Below are positions 1 through 7,686 of a stretch of DNA of 29,740 nt, in pieces. The stretch is from Thermoplasmatota archaeon (GTDB lineage Archaea > Thermoplasmatota > Thermoplasmata > Thermoplasmatales > GCA-001856825). The DNA lies in the NCBI GenBank assembly GCA_023379555.1, contig JAMCQR010000064.1, positions 1 to 29,740 on the forward strand. The letters run 5' to 3'. Each line of letters begins with the position of its first letter. Position 1 is the first letter of the stretch. Position numbers and translations under genes: made by a program. Under the pieces are notes generated by a model. It did not search any database, had not been told where the DNA came from, and saw only the letters and a program-made list of their open reading frames with translations.

Positions 1-142
1 CATTCAGGCTTACATGGAGAGGACAGTCACAAAATTTGGATCTGGTGCCAAAGTTGACTGTCCTAAGGAGTTTCTGGGGAAGAAGGCCTTCCTGATCATA
101 AAGAAGGATGAAGATTAGTCACTTATGTCCCAATGTCCGTGG
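1..142 (+). mobile_element. Right-hand end of an IS element (truncated by window edge)
   Basis: A small transposase-associated reading frame ends at 118 and is followed by a terminus-like sequence (GTCCCAATGTCCG, about 127-139). This resembles the inverted repeat of the complete IS at 27963-29301, whose inner-to-outer order is GTCCC, then TCCG. In both elements the DUF2080-type gene ends just inside the IS end. The rest of the element lies left of the window. The exact boundary is uncertain because the other end is not visible. Confidence 0.65.
2..118 (+). CDS. DUF2080 family transposase-associated protein (C-terminal part only)
   Basis: The 38 visible residues contain ERTVTKFGSGAKVDCP and LGKKAFLII. 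These align closely with ERTVTKQGTSAKADVP and LGKRVYVII of the small gene at 27977-28177. The family is small archaeal proteins carried by insertion sequences beside a DDE transposase; their biochemical role is not settled. The start codon lies outside the window, so the length cannot be given. The two copies differ at many positions, so they come from related but distinct elements rather than a recent duplication. Confidence 0.75.
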   Translation: MQAYMERTVTKFGSGAKVDCPKEFLGKKAFLIIKKDED

Positions 143-332
143 AGCACATGACCTATACTCACTCTGGAAGAAAGAATGAATCTATATGAGGGTTTGAAAA
201 TAGAGTCAGTAACCGTCAATTTATCAACATCTTTGATTCTTCATTCAATAGAAGCAATCATTTGTTCTGGCATTGTTCTGGGGGGTCCTCCATTTTAAAT
301 TGAATGTTCCATGAAGCTTTCCTAATACACAT

Positions 333-1265
333 CTAGAAAGTATCGACTTTGGACTTTATCTCCTGGAAAGAGTCTTCAATTCTTTTCATTTGAGCGTCAT
401 TTAGTCTCCATCCTGCTGACTGTAGATTTATGGTCGCCTGGTCCCTGTTCTTGGCTCCTGGTATAGGTATAACTTTTTCGTGCGCAATCAGCCAGTTCAA
501 GGCAATTTGCACCACGGAGTGCCCAGTTTCATAGGATATTTCCCTCAGGACATTCAATAAGGGAGTTATAGAGTGAATGTTGTCTTCGCTGAATAGTCTG
601 TTCGACTTTCGCACGTCGCTTGTATCAAAGTTTACGTGATCATATTTTGAGGTGAGAAGTCCCTGAGCCAGAGGTGAATATGCAATTACTCCTATGTTCT
701 CTTTCGTGAGATAAGGCAACATTTCGTCCTCTATTTCTCTTTGAACTATATTGTACCTGACCTGGTTGGAAACAATATCCATTGTAGACAGGTAGGACCG
801 TACCTCTTCAATCTGGCAAATACTGAAATTCGACAGCCCGATGTATCTTATCTTCCCGTTATTGGCAAGTTTTTCAATCGTCTTCACTGTGTCCCTCAAT
901 GGTGTGTATATGTCTGGCCAGTGAATCTGGTACAGATCAACGTAATTGGTATTAAGTCGTTTAAGGCTACCTTCTAATGCTCTCTCTAGATAGTCTGGCC
1001 TTAGATGCGCCCCAGAAACCTTTGTTGCTATAACAATCTCATCCCTGAAATCCTTTACGACCTCGCCAATAAGCTTCTCCGAATGCCCATCGCCATAAAC
1101 TTCTGCGGTGTCAATAAAGTTGATGCCGAGTTCTATTGATGTCAAAAGTGCGTTTTTCACGTCATTATCTGAAATCTTTCCCCAACCCTTCGCTCCTGCC
1201 TGCCAAGCCCCCAAGCCTATAGCTGAAACCTTTAGATCGGAATTACCTAGGTTCTTATATTCCAT
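333..1265 (-). CDS. Aldo/keto reductase
   Basis: A 310-residue protein of normal family length, probably a cytosolic NADPH-dependent carbonyl reductase of the aldo/keto reductase superfamily (TIM barrel). The catalytic tetrad is visible: Asp52, Tyr57 (in AEVYGDG), Lys82 (IATKVS) and His115 (YQIHWPD). The C-terminal IPIPGAKNRDQ segment matches the cofactor-binding loop seen in this family. The ATG at 1265 is the natural start. Its promoter region is shared with the divergent Orc1/Cdc6-type gene that begins 48 bases away. The substrate cannot be deduced; sequence style is like the sugar or xenobiotic aldehyde reductases common in archaea and bacteria. Confidence 0.92.
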   Translation of the reverse strand: MEYKNLGNSDLKVSAIGLGAWQAGAKGWGKISDNDVKNALLTSIELGINFIDTAEVYGDGHSEKLIGEVVKDFRDEIVIATKVSGAHLRPDYLERALEGSLKRLNTNYVDLYQIHWPDIYTPLRDTVKTIEKLANNGKIRYIGLSNFSICQIEEVRSYLSTMDIVSNQVRYNIVQREIEDEMLPYLTKENIGVIAYSPLAQGLLTSKYDHVNFDTSDVRKSNRLFSEDNIHSITPLLNVLREISYETGHSVVQIALNWLIAHEKVIPIPGAKNRDQATINLQSAGWRLNDAQMKRIEDSFQEIKSKVDTF

Positions 1266-1279
1266 GCCCCTTTATCATG

Positions 1280-1294
1280 GCTTTTATATTTATT
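1280..1294. promoter_or_regulatory. Shared TATA-like box of divergent genes
   Basis: The A/T run CTTTTATATTTATTT lies between the start of the aldo/keto reductase (minus strand, 1265) and the ATG at 1314 of the Orc1/Cdc6-type gene. Its centre is about 26 bases from both start codons. That is the archaeal TATA distance for leaderless transcripts in both directions. Confidence 0.5.
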
Positions 1295-1313
1295 TTTCCT
1301 ATGGGTGGTGCAA

Positions 1314-2381
1314 ATGAACATTGTGAAGGACATTCGTGCCCTCCGGCAGGATTTCATTCCTGAACAGGTACTTGCAAGGAGGGATGTCCTTCAAAAGACA
1401 GAAACTGTGTTCCGGGGAGACGGGATATCTTCAACAATCATCCTGAAAGGGAATCCAGGTACTGGCAAAACGCTCATCGCCAGATATTTGATCAAGAGCC
1501 ATCCAAATTATCACGGGTACTACGTCAATTGCTACCTCACTCCGTCTGATAGGGCAATTATATCAGAATTGATAACCGGTGGAACCTTCAGGGGAGATCT
1601 ACAGTCAGCCGGGATGGAAAGGTTGACAAGATTACTTATGGACAGTCTTCCCCAAGACCGAAATTTCATCGTTCTCGACGAAGCTCAGAGCCTCAGAAGA
1701 TCAAATGCGTCCATCGTCTATTTATTGTCTCGGAGTTTAGAGCTGGGTGGGCCTCCAATTAAACTTATGATTTTGACAATAGAGGACCCGGAAATGTTCA
1801 TGGATAAGAGCACTCTAGCAGGAATTGGGACCCCCAAGATTGTGACCCTCCAGGAATACAACGCAGAGGAATTAAATGAAATATTGAAGCAAAGAACTGT
1901 TCTGTCTTTATATGAGGGAATGTACACGGAGAGTGCGATTTCATTGATAGCTGAGTTGAGTGAAGATACCGGAAGTGCGAGAGTAGCAATAGAGCTTTTA
2001 AACAGATCAATACAGGCGGCAGAAAGAAATGGCACCATCCTGGATGAAGCTTCGGTGTTGACGGCCTACAAGGAATTCTCCCCTCCAATAGAAGAGAATT
2101 CTCTCCTGGACCTAGAAGAATGGGAACTCGCTTTGCTCAGTAAACTTATTGAAAACAGTACGGATTCAAAATTCAGAGCGTCTGAGTTGAAATCACTGGT
2201 ACCCGATCAAAACGACTCAAGAATATACAGGTTCCTGAGACATCTGGAGAATTCAGGCTTTATAAAGAAGACAAAGGTTGGAAAGGGTTATGGAGGCGGT
2301 GTCGAAAATGAATATGTGTTCAGGATCCCGCCCAAGATGTTGGAAGAAAGAGTTAATAAAGCCCAAAAGACGATCCACTAG
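1314..2381 (+). CDS. Orc1/Cdc6-type AAA+ ATPase (first copy, atypical)
   Basis: The protein is 355 residues from the ATG at 1314; a GTG at 1305 would add three residues. I prefer 1314 because a TATA-like box sits 26 bases upstream. Counting from 1305, the Walker A motif GNPGTGKT is at 49-56 and the Walker B motif FIVLDEAQ at 121-128. A winged-helix region with a glycine-rich wing follows near residues 275-345. This matches archaeal initiator proteins that bind origin DNA and load the MCM helicase. Walker B ends in DEAQ rather than the DEID/DEVD usual in Orc1-1, and the N-terminal P-RLPHRE segment is missing. It may therefore be an Orc paralog or a regulatory ATPase. A second Orc gene lies 3 kb downstream. 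Confidence 0.8.
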   Translation: MNIVKDIRALRQDFIPEQVLARRDVLQKTETVFRGDGISSTIILKGNPGTGKTLIARYLIKSHPNYHGYYVNCYLTPSDRAIISELITGGTFRGDLQSAGMERLTRLLMDSLPQDRNFIVLDEAQSLRRSNASIVYLLSRSLELGGPPIKLMILTIEDPEMFMDKSTLAGIGTPKIVTLQEYNAEELNEILKQRTVLSLYEGMYTESAISLIAELSEDTGSARVAIELLNRSIQAAERNGTILDEASVLTAYKEFSPPIEENSLLDLEEWELALLSKLIENSTDSKFRASELKSLVPDQNDSRIYRFLRHLENSGFIKKTKVGKGYGGGVENEYVFRIPPKMLEERVNKAQKTIH

Positions 2382-2407
2382 TCAGTTATACGTAACCATT
2401 CCAAAAA

Positions 2408-2418
2408 ACTTAAATATT
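2408..2418 (+). promoter_or_regulatory. TATA-like box of the FtsZ-like gene
   Basis: ACTTAAATATT is centred about 26 bases before the ATG at 2439. This fits a leaderless archaeal transcript separate from the upstream Orc gene. Confidence 0.45.
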
Positions 2419-2438
2419 GTCATATCAATGTCTTAATA

Positions 2439-3194
2439 ATGTCAGACAAAATAAAGATAATAGGAGTAGGAGGTGCTGGCAAGAACAGCATCCCAAAGTC
2501 ATTTTCAGATAGGTCATACATTATAGCATCAAATCTTTTTCATTCTGTGGCGGAGGTCAAGCCATTTGTAGACAGTCTCCCTAAAACTGATAATACGGTC
2601 ATTGTGACTTCTCCAGCCGGCCTGTATTCATCTAAAGTCCTTCCCGAGATCTGCAGAACTTTTCACACCAGAGGGGAGAGAACATACATTGTATCAATCA
2701 TGCCGTTCAATTCAGAATCACAGGAAAGGAGAAAAAGGGCTTATGATACTTTGAAATCAGTCAAGGGATTGGTTGACTCGACTGTTTATGTCGAAAATGA
2801 AAACTTCGCCTCCTCGATGAGCGAAAGCAGGTGGGATGAGATGATTGACAGGATCAACTCAAAGATTCTATCCCTTATAAACGGATTCCTAGGATCAATC
2901 GAACTGCTCCCTCAAGTGAAGGAAATGGGCATTTATCATTCAGAGGGAAGAACCATAAATGAACTGGAGAGGAATCTTATTCTCAGTACTGGAAGACCAT
3001 CAGAGGGAATGATTGGGACTGCAGAGGTCACGAATAATGCCGACCTAGAAAGAATTACTTCGATGCTTCCGATTGAGATCTTGGAATTCAGCATCGGAAA
3101 CAACTATTCTATTTCAGGAGCTCTGCTCTATTCTCATCTGGACGCGTACGGCATTCCAGCGCACCCATCAGCACCCTATATTCATATTCATTGA
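2439..3194 (+). CDS. Divergent FtsZ/tubulin-superfamily-like protein
   Basis: A 251-residue protein. Its N-terminus, IKIIGVGGAGKNS (residues 5-17), is almost identical to the first nucleotide-binding loop of FtsZ (GVGGAGNN). Residues 85-101 (VSIMPFNSESQERRKRA) match the FtsZ strand and helix with the pattern PF..E...R...A. VDSTVYVENENF (112-123) matches the FtsZ VD..IVI.N segment. The tubulin signature GGGTGTG is absent: the equivalent place reads TSPAGLYSS (57-65). The protein is also 70-130 residues shorter than canonical FtsZ. It is likely a non-canonical member that has lost or changed GTP hydrolysis; a role in division or membrane remodelling is inference. It lies between two Orc1/Cdc6 genes, and its last 86 bases overlap the convergent TrmJ-like gene. 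Confidence 0.72.
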   Translation: MSDKIKIIGVGGAGKNSIPKSFSDRSYIIASNLFHSVAEVKPFVDSLPKTDNTVIVTSPAGLYSSKVLPEICRTFHTRGERTYIVSIMPFNSESQERRKRAYDTLKSVKGLVDSTVYVENENFASSMSESRWDEMIDRINSKILSLINGFLGSIELLPQVKEMGIYHSEGRTINELERNLILSTGRPSEGMIGTAEVTNNADLERITSMLPIEILEFSIGNNYSISGALLYSHLDAYGIPAHPSAPYIHIH

Positions 3195-3834
3195 TCAGTG
3201 CCCGTGAAATTATCCTCCTGAACATCAGGGTAGTCTTGCTGATCCTGTGTGGCGGATAGCCGTTTTGCTCTAGATTGCTTTTGAATTTGTTGATCAGCAG
3301 TTCCAGCTCTTTTCTATCTGCCACAGGTCTGGTCCCAGCATTTCCAATTGAGGCCAGTTCCTTAAGAATGATGGCAGCGGCGTGAGATACATTCATGATG
3401 GGGTATTCTTCTGAGGCAGGAATGTGGATGAAATAGTCGCACATCGATAACTCTTCGTTTGTCAATCCTATGTCCTCCCGTCCCATGACTATCCCTATCT
3501 TGCCCTTTACTCCACGGACCTTTTGTGCGAATTCAGTAGGAGTCATATGGTTCCTGACTACCCCTTTTATGGAGTCAGTTTTGACCCCGGAAGTCCCTAC
3601 AACGTATTTCAGCCCCTCGACTGCATCACCGAGACTTTTGACCAGACTTGCTTTTTTCAGTATCTCACTACCTTTCATCGACCTGAATTGGTCTTCCGGG
3701 GGTATCCTGTAAGTGTTTGTGATGTATAATTCGCCGAATCCAAAATTTTTCATTATCCTTGCTATCGATCCCAAGTTCCCTGGGTTTTTTGGCTCCACAA
3801 ATATCAACCTAAACTCTGGCACAATCGTCAACAT
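3109..3834 (-). CDS. trmJ: TrmJ-like SPOUT (SpoU) RNA 2'-O-methyltransferase
   Basis: A 241-residue protein with all three SpoU motifs: NPGNLGSIAR (17-26), GIVMGREDIGLTNEE (114-128) and IPASEEYPIMNVSHA (138-152, the knotted SAM-binding part). The length and C-terminal extension match archaeal TrmJ, which methylates the ribose of nucleotide 32 in tRNA. The exact target is inference from family. The 3' end runs 86 bases into the convergent FtsZ-like gene, so the last 28 codons are read on both strands. It is transcribed divergently from folC. Confidence 0.88.
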   Translation of the reverse strand: MLTIVPEFRLIFVEPKNPGNLGSIARIMKNFGFGELYITNTYRIPPEDQFRSMKGSEILKKASLVKSLGDAVEGLKYVVGTSGVKTDSIKGVVRNHMTPTEFAQKVRGVKGKIGIVMGREDIGLTNEELSMCDYFIHIPASEEYPIMNVSHAAAIILKELASIGNAGTRPVADRKELELLINKFKSNLEQNGYPPHRISKTTLMFRRIISRALINEYEYRVLMGALECRTRPDENRAELLK

Positions 3835-3840
3835 CTCCTT

Positions 3841-3858
3841 AGATAAACCTTTTTATCT
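3841..3858. promoter_or_regulatory. Palindromic TATA element between trmJ and folC
   Basis: AGATAAACCTTTTTATCT is a near-perfect dyad with arms AGATAAA and TTTATCT. The trmJ start (3834) and the folC start (3879) both lie about 20-25 bases away. It reads as a bidirectional TATA region; an operator overlapping it is also possible. Confidence 0.45.
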
Positions 3859-3878
3859 AAACTTCATTTGGGCGTAGA

Positions 3879-5174
3879 ATGGACGCAGAGCGGTTTCTGT
3901 TTTCGCTGTCAAGATTCGGAATCAAATTGGGTCTTCAGCCAACCATCAGTTTTACGCAAAAACTTGGCAATCCACAGAATTATTTCAGAAGCGTCCATGT
4001 TGGTGGGTCAAATGGGAAGGGATCAACGACCACATTCATATACAGGATACTGCAAAAGAAATATACAGCGGGCCTGTACGTTTCCCCCCACATTAGGAAT
4101 TTCACCGAAAGGATCGTTGTATCGGGTGAGGAAATTAGCTGGAATTTCATTGAGAACTTTATCAAGAGAAATAGAACGAACATAAATTTAAACGGAAACT
4201 ATGTCCAATTGACATTTTTTGAATATACGACCGCCATGGCATTTCAATATTTCAAGGACAAGAACGTAGAGTATGCCGCAATTGAAGTCGGTATGGGCGG
4301 AAGGCTTGATTCCACAAACGTGATCACTCCGGAACTGTCGGTGATTACTAGCATTTCAATGGAACACGCAGATAAACTCGGTGGAAACATTGACGACATC
4401 GCAAGAGAGAAGGGTGGGATCATCAAGAGTGAACGACCAGTTCTGCTGGGAAGGATGCCAGAACGTGCGAAAGCGGTTTTAACCAAGATAGCGGAGGGGA
4501 AAAAATCAAGAATACTCGATATAGAGCAAACGGAAATAAGCAACATTGATTTCAGGCTTGATGGCACCTCATTCAAACTCAAAACCGACAAAGACGTTTA
4601 TGACGTTAATCTGAGAGCACTTGGAAATCACCAGGTAATTAACTCCACGATGGCCATCCTGGCATATGAGGATATAGGAAATGGAATATCAAAGGAGGAT
4701 ACGATGGCTGCCATTGCTTCTGAGGGCATACCAGGGAGATTTGAGATAAGGAGGACTAATCCACTGATAGTTTTGGATGGCGCACACAATTCAGAGGCAG
4801 TTAGAACATTAGCAAGCAACGTCAAACTGTACCACATAAAGAATCCCCTGATTGTCTTGGGGATTCTTCGAGACAAGAACAGCTATAACATGCTTCAGCA
4901 GTTATCCGAAATAAGCGACAGGGTCATAGTGACTGAACCCAACGAAAGAGAGAGAAGGAAAACGCATGACCAACTTGCTAGAGAAGCATCTTTCTTCTTC
5001 AAGGATGTCGAGAAGTTCCATAAACCTGAAAGTGCGATAGATGCAGCACTCGCAGAGAACACAAATGTCATAATCACCGGCTCGCTATATCTTGTTGGAG
5101 AAGCTGAAAAAATACTGGACAGGAAATTTGGACCTAATTCTCTTCCAGTGGAAAGTACTGAAGTCAATACTTGA
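3879..5174 (+). CDS. folC: Folylpolyglutamate/dihydrofolate synthase (Mur ligase family)
   Basis: A 431-residue Mur-ligase protein of the usual FolC length. The P-loop GSNGKGST is at residues 43-50. YVSPHI and FTERI follow, as in FolC folate binding, then the central-domain segment AAIEVGMGGRLDSTN. A C-terminal ligase domain contains ILDGAHNS-like VLDGAHNSEA. It joins glutamate to dihydropteroate or folate, supplying folyl cofactors in the cytosol. The start is the ATG 24 bases downstream of the shared TATA element. The 3' end holds an origin-recognition-box-like motif (5143-5154) and leads into the candidate origin before the second Orc gene. Confidence 0.93.
   Translation: MDAERFLFSLSRFGIKLGLQPTISFTQKLGNPQNYFRSVHVGGSNGKGSTTTFIYRILQKKYTAGLYVSPHIRNFTERIVVSGEEISWNFIENFIKRNRTNINLNGNYVQLTFFEYTTAMAFQYFKDKNVEYAAIEVGMGGRLDSTNVITPELSVITSISMEHADKLGGNIDDIAREKGGIIKSERPVLLGRMPERAKAVLTKIAEGKKSRILDIEQTEISNIDFRLDGTSFKLKTDKDVYDVNLRALGNHQVINSTMAILAYEDIGNGISKEDTMAAIASEGIPGRFEIRRTNPLIVLDGAHNSEAVRTLASNVKLYHIKNPLIVLGILRDKNSYNMLQQLSEISDRVIVTEPNERERRKTHDQLAREASFFFKDVEKFHKPESAIDAALAENTNVIITGSLYLVGEAEKILDRKFGPNSLPVESTEVNT
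5143..5154 (+). promoter_or_regulatory. Origin recognition box-like motif 1
   Basis: TTCCAGTGGAAA is identical to the core of the archaeal origin recognition box bound by Orc1/Cdc6. It sits in the last codons of folC, about 170 bases upstream of the second Orc gene. The G-rich tail of the full box is not present here (GTACTG follows). Confidence 0.45.
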
Positions 5175-5310
5175 ATGGTGGCAAATAGGTTCTTCAAACA
5201 TATCTGTGTTTTCCACTCGAAGGAAGGGGGGCAAGAGTGGGGCAGACCCTATAAACATTTTGGTAAAAGACCTGATAAGAAACCATTTTAATAGTGATGG
5301 GTTTTGATAC
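5175..5310. other. Candidate chromosomal replication origin (oriC)
   Basis: This 136-base gap separates folC from the second orc1/cdc6 gene. It contains ORB-like motif 2; motif 1 lies just to its left. A moderately A/T-rich stretch (about 5249-5300, including TATAAACATTTT and CCATTTTAATAG) could serve as the unwinding region and also holds the orc promoter. Only two boxes are seen, all pointing one way, so the call rests on motif plus location. Confidence 0.5.
5211..5231 (+). promoter_or_regulatory. Origin recognition box-like motif 2 with G-tract
   Basis: TTCCACTCGAA followed by GGAAGGGGGG keeps the order of the archaeal ORB: a TTCCA..(T)..GAA core, then an A/G spacer and a G string. It has the same orientation as motif 1, 68 bases away, and lies in the non-coding gap immediately upstream of an orc1/cdc6 gene. 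That is the usual position of archaeal origins. Confidence 0.55.
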
Positions 5311-6576
5311 ATGTTAATAATGGAAAGGGAGATGCACAACTTATTCGACAGATTTCAATACAATTCAAGGATACTGAAAGGGGAGAGGAAGGCACTTGAT
5401 CCCGGCTTTGTTCCAGACCGACTTCCTCACAGAGAGAGCGAAGCCGAGAAAATTGCAGAAATACTTGTCCCTTCCCTTTCTGGGCAAAGGCCCTCAAATA
5501 TTATAATATTCGGTAAACCCGGAGTGGGAAAGACAAGCGTGATGCAATTCGTTGAAAGGGAGGCAAATAGGGTGATCGATACGAGGTTCAGTCTCAAGCT
5601 GAAAATAATTAACATTAACTGCGGAGTGATCGATAATCCTTATGGCATCCTTCTGAACATAGGAAATCACTTGCTTGGGGACTGGGAGGATAAACTTCCA
5701 TTTACTGGTTGGCCAATTGATAAGTTATTCAATGTAGTTCAGGAAAAAATAGATAATTTTGGCGGGATAGTCATTGTAGTGATGGATGAAATTGACAGAC
5801 TCGTAAAGAAGAGTGGCGATGGGGTTCTCTACCAGCTACTGAGAATTAACGAGACATCCTCCGCTGGGAAGCTATCCATTATTGGCATAAGTAATGACCT
5901 GAGATTTACAGACTACCTCGATCCAAGAGTGAAAAGCAGACTGATTGAGGAAACGCTGGTTTTCCCCCCATACAATGCAACTCAAATATATGATATACTG
6001 CGAGACAGATCATTATTCTCAGGGATACTCGACTCAACCGATGATTCCGCACTTCAGTTGTGTGCCGCCATTGCCGCGCAGGATCAGGGGGACGCAAGAA
6101 GAGCGATAGATCTCCTGAGAATTTCGGTAGAATTGGCTGAAATGAAGCAACTTGAAAAGATAAATGATGACCTCATTTATGAAGCGAAAAAGAAACTGGA
6201 GAGAGACATAGTCACCGAAACAATATCTACCCTCCCACTTCACAGCAAGATTGCATTGCTATCAATAGTGCTTCTTGATGAGATCAAAAGAGGGACCAAG
6301 ACGTCCATGGGCGAGGTGTACGATCTCTACTGCAAGGCTACTCAACGGATTGGAGTAAGCTCCCTGACTCCACGAAGGATAGCTGACATTGTGGGCGAGC
6401 TGACAAATCTTGGATTAGTAGACTCTGTCGTGCAGAGTTTCGGAAGATACGGCAGAACTACAATGATCTCTATGAATTATGATGGGGACAAGATCAAGGA
6501 ATTGCTTATGGAAGACGACTCAATTGGAATGCTTCAGGATGTGAAACCTTCACAGAAATCGCTCACTGAATCTTAA
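5311..6576 (+). CDS. orc1: Orc1/Cdc6 replication initiator (second copy, canonical)
   Basis: A 421-residue protein of typical archaeal Orc1/Cdc6 length. The N-terminal FVPDRLPHRE segment (33-42) is the family hallmark. Walker A GKPGVGKT is at 68-75, Walker B IVIVVMDEID at 153-162, sensor 1 in IGISNDLRF, and the sensor 2 region QGDARRAIDLLR follows. A winged-helix domain occupies roughly 320-405. It should bind the ORB motifs upstream and load MCM. The start could also be the ATG at 5320 or 5332. The adjoining intergenic boxes make it the likely cognate initiator of a local origin. Confidence 0.93.
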   Translation: MLIMEREMHNLFDRFQYNSRILKGERKALDPGFVPDRLPHRESEAEKIAEILVPSLSGQRPSNIIIFGKPGVGKTSVMQFVEREANRVIDTRFSLKLKIININCGVIDNPYGILLNIGNHLLGDWEDKLPFTGWPIDKLFNVVQEKIDNFGGIVIVVMDEIDRLVKKSGDGVLYQLLRINETSSAGKLSIIGISNDLRFTDYLDPRVKSRLIEETLVFPPYNATQIYDILRDRSLFSGILDSTDDSALQLCAAIAAQDQGDARRAIDLLRISVELAEMKQLEKINDDLIYEAKKKLERDIVTETISTLPLHSKIALLSIVLLDEIKRGTKTSMGEVYDLYCKATQRIGVSSLTPRRIADIVGELTNLGLVDSVVQSFGRYGRTTMISMNYDGDKIKELLMEDDSIGMLQDVKPSQKSLTES

Positions 6577-6605
6577 ATTTATATTCCTCTTCCACATAAG
6601 GAAAG

Positions 6606-7151
6606 GTGAAATTCAAGGCAATTCTTATAGTTGGGATGCCGGGATCAGGGAAGGATGAATTCGCTGATGTGGCAAGATCAATGAAAGTTGAAGTAGTTAA
6701 CATGGGGGACATCGTGAGGGAATACACGAGAGAAATGGGACTGGACGTCAGCCAGAGCGGCCTTGTGGCCTCCCAGGAAAGGGAAAAAAATGGGAAGGAT
6801 ATATGGGCTAAAAGAACCCTAGAAAAGATAAGGACGAGTTTTGTTGTCATAGAAGGAATAAGAAACGAAGAAGAAATTGCCCGTTTCAGAAAGGAGGCGG
6901 ATATTGGGCTTGTTGTCGGAATTGGGTCTGGAAGGAAGAATAGATTTGAAAGAATGGTAAAGAGGGGGAGAGGAGACGATCCAACGACTATGGAAGAGTT
7001 CGAGACAAGGGAAAACAGGGAGCTCTCGTGGGGAATCGGAAGGGTCCTTGCCACAAGCGATTCCTACATATGCAATGATGGTCCCATAGATGAATTCCGT
7101 ATTAAGGTGAGACAGTTCCTCAGCGAACACATAGTTCAACAAAATTCCTGA
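6606..7151 (+). CDS. UPF0200 family P-loop nucleoside/dephospho-CoA kinase-like protein
   Basis: The protein has 181 residues. The P-loop GMPGSGKDE is at 10-18. VVNMGDIVRE and IEGIRNEEEI match the archaeal UPF0200 family, related to nucleoside monophosphate and dephospho-CoA kinases. The precise substrate is not known from sequence. The start is GTG, with AAGGA just upstream and a TATA-like AAATTTATA about 26 bases before it. It begins 29 bases after the orc1 stop, and its 3' end overlaps the convergent guaA subunit gene by 32 bases. Confidence 0.82.
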   Translation: MKFKAILIVGMPGSGKDEFADVARSMKVEVVNMGDIVREYTREMGLDVSQSGLVASQEREKNGKDIWAKRTLEKIRTSFVVIEGIRNEEEIARFRKEADIGLVVGIGSGRKNRFERMVKRGRGDDPTTMEEFETRENRELSWGIGRVLATSDSYICNDGPIDEFRIKVRQFLSEHIVQQNS

Positions 7152-7686
7152 ATATTTTCTCCCCAAATTGGGTATGCTCAACTTCAGGATGAAACTGTAT
7201 TCCGTATCGCTTTGTATCATCATTCGAAAAGGCCTGGATAGGACAGGTACTGGAAGATGCCAACAATTCGAATCCATCTGGAATCTCCTTTACTTCATCA
7301 TTATGACTTTCCCATGCATAAAATTCGTCGGGGATTCCATCAAGTAATGAACCTTTATTTGCCACCGTAATTTGGACTCTGCCAAACTCAGGATGTGCTG
7401 CTGGACCAACTTTCCCGCCGTAATGCATACCAATGTACTGGGCTCCGATACATATTCCAAGTATTGGTATCTTTAACTGATCCAGGTATAGTCCTGTGTT
7501 TCCGAGCTTGAAACTTTCGTAAGTGATTGATGGTGCTCCGCCCGAAAGTACAAGCGCATCAGCGTCACTGATGCTTTCTATGGGGCTGTCGTTTCTCCTG
7601 ATCTCCGTATCAATTCCGAGGTCCCTGAGCACCCTCCACTCCCTATGAGTCCACTGCCCCCCATTATCCATCACATAAACTTTCAT
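7120..7686 (-). CDS. guaAA: GMP synthase, glutamine amidotransferase subunit A
   Basis: A 188-residue class I amidotransferase. The nucleophile is Cys79 in GICIGAQ; His166 and Glu168 in QFHPEVEHT complete the triad. In many archaea GMP synthase is split into this glutaminase and a separate ATP-pyrophosphatase subunit, and the length here fits the stand-alone glutaminase. It supplies ammonia for XMP to GMP conversion. The subunit B gene is not in the window. Its start overlaps the stop of the TrmB-type regulator by 4 bases, so the two are probably co-transcribed. Confidence 0.93.
   Translation of the reverse strand: MKVYVMDNGGQWTHREWRVLRDLGIDTEIRRNDSPIESISDADALVLSGGAPSITYESFKLGNTGLYLDQLKIPILGICIGAQYIGMHYGGKVGPAAHPEFGRVQITVANKGSLLDGIPDEFYAWESHNDEVKEIPDGFELLASSSTCPIQAFSNDDTKRYGIQFHPEVEHTQFGEKIFRNFVELCVR

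Noticed and set aside
741..977. Open frame opposite the aldo/keto reductase, and similar antisense frames under other genes
   Set aside because: They are shadows of well-supported genes without their own promoter or family match.
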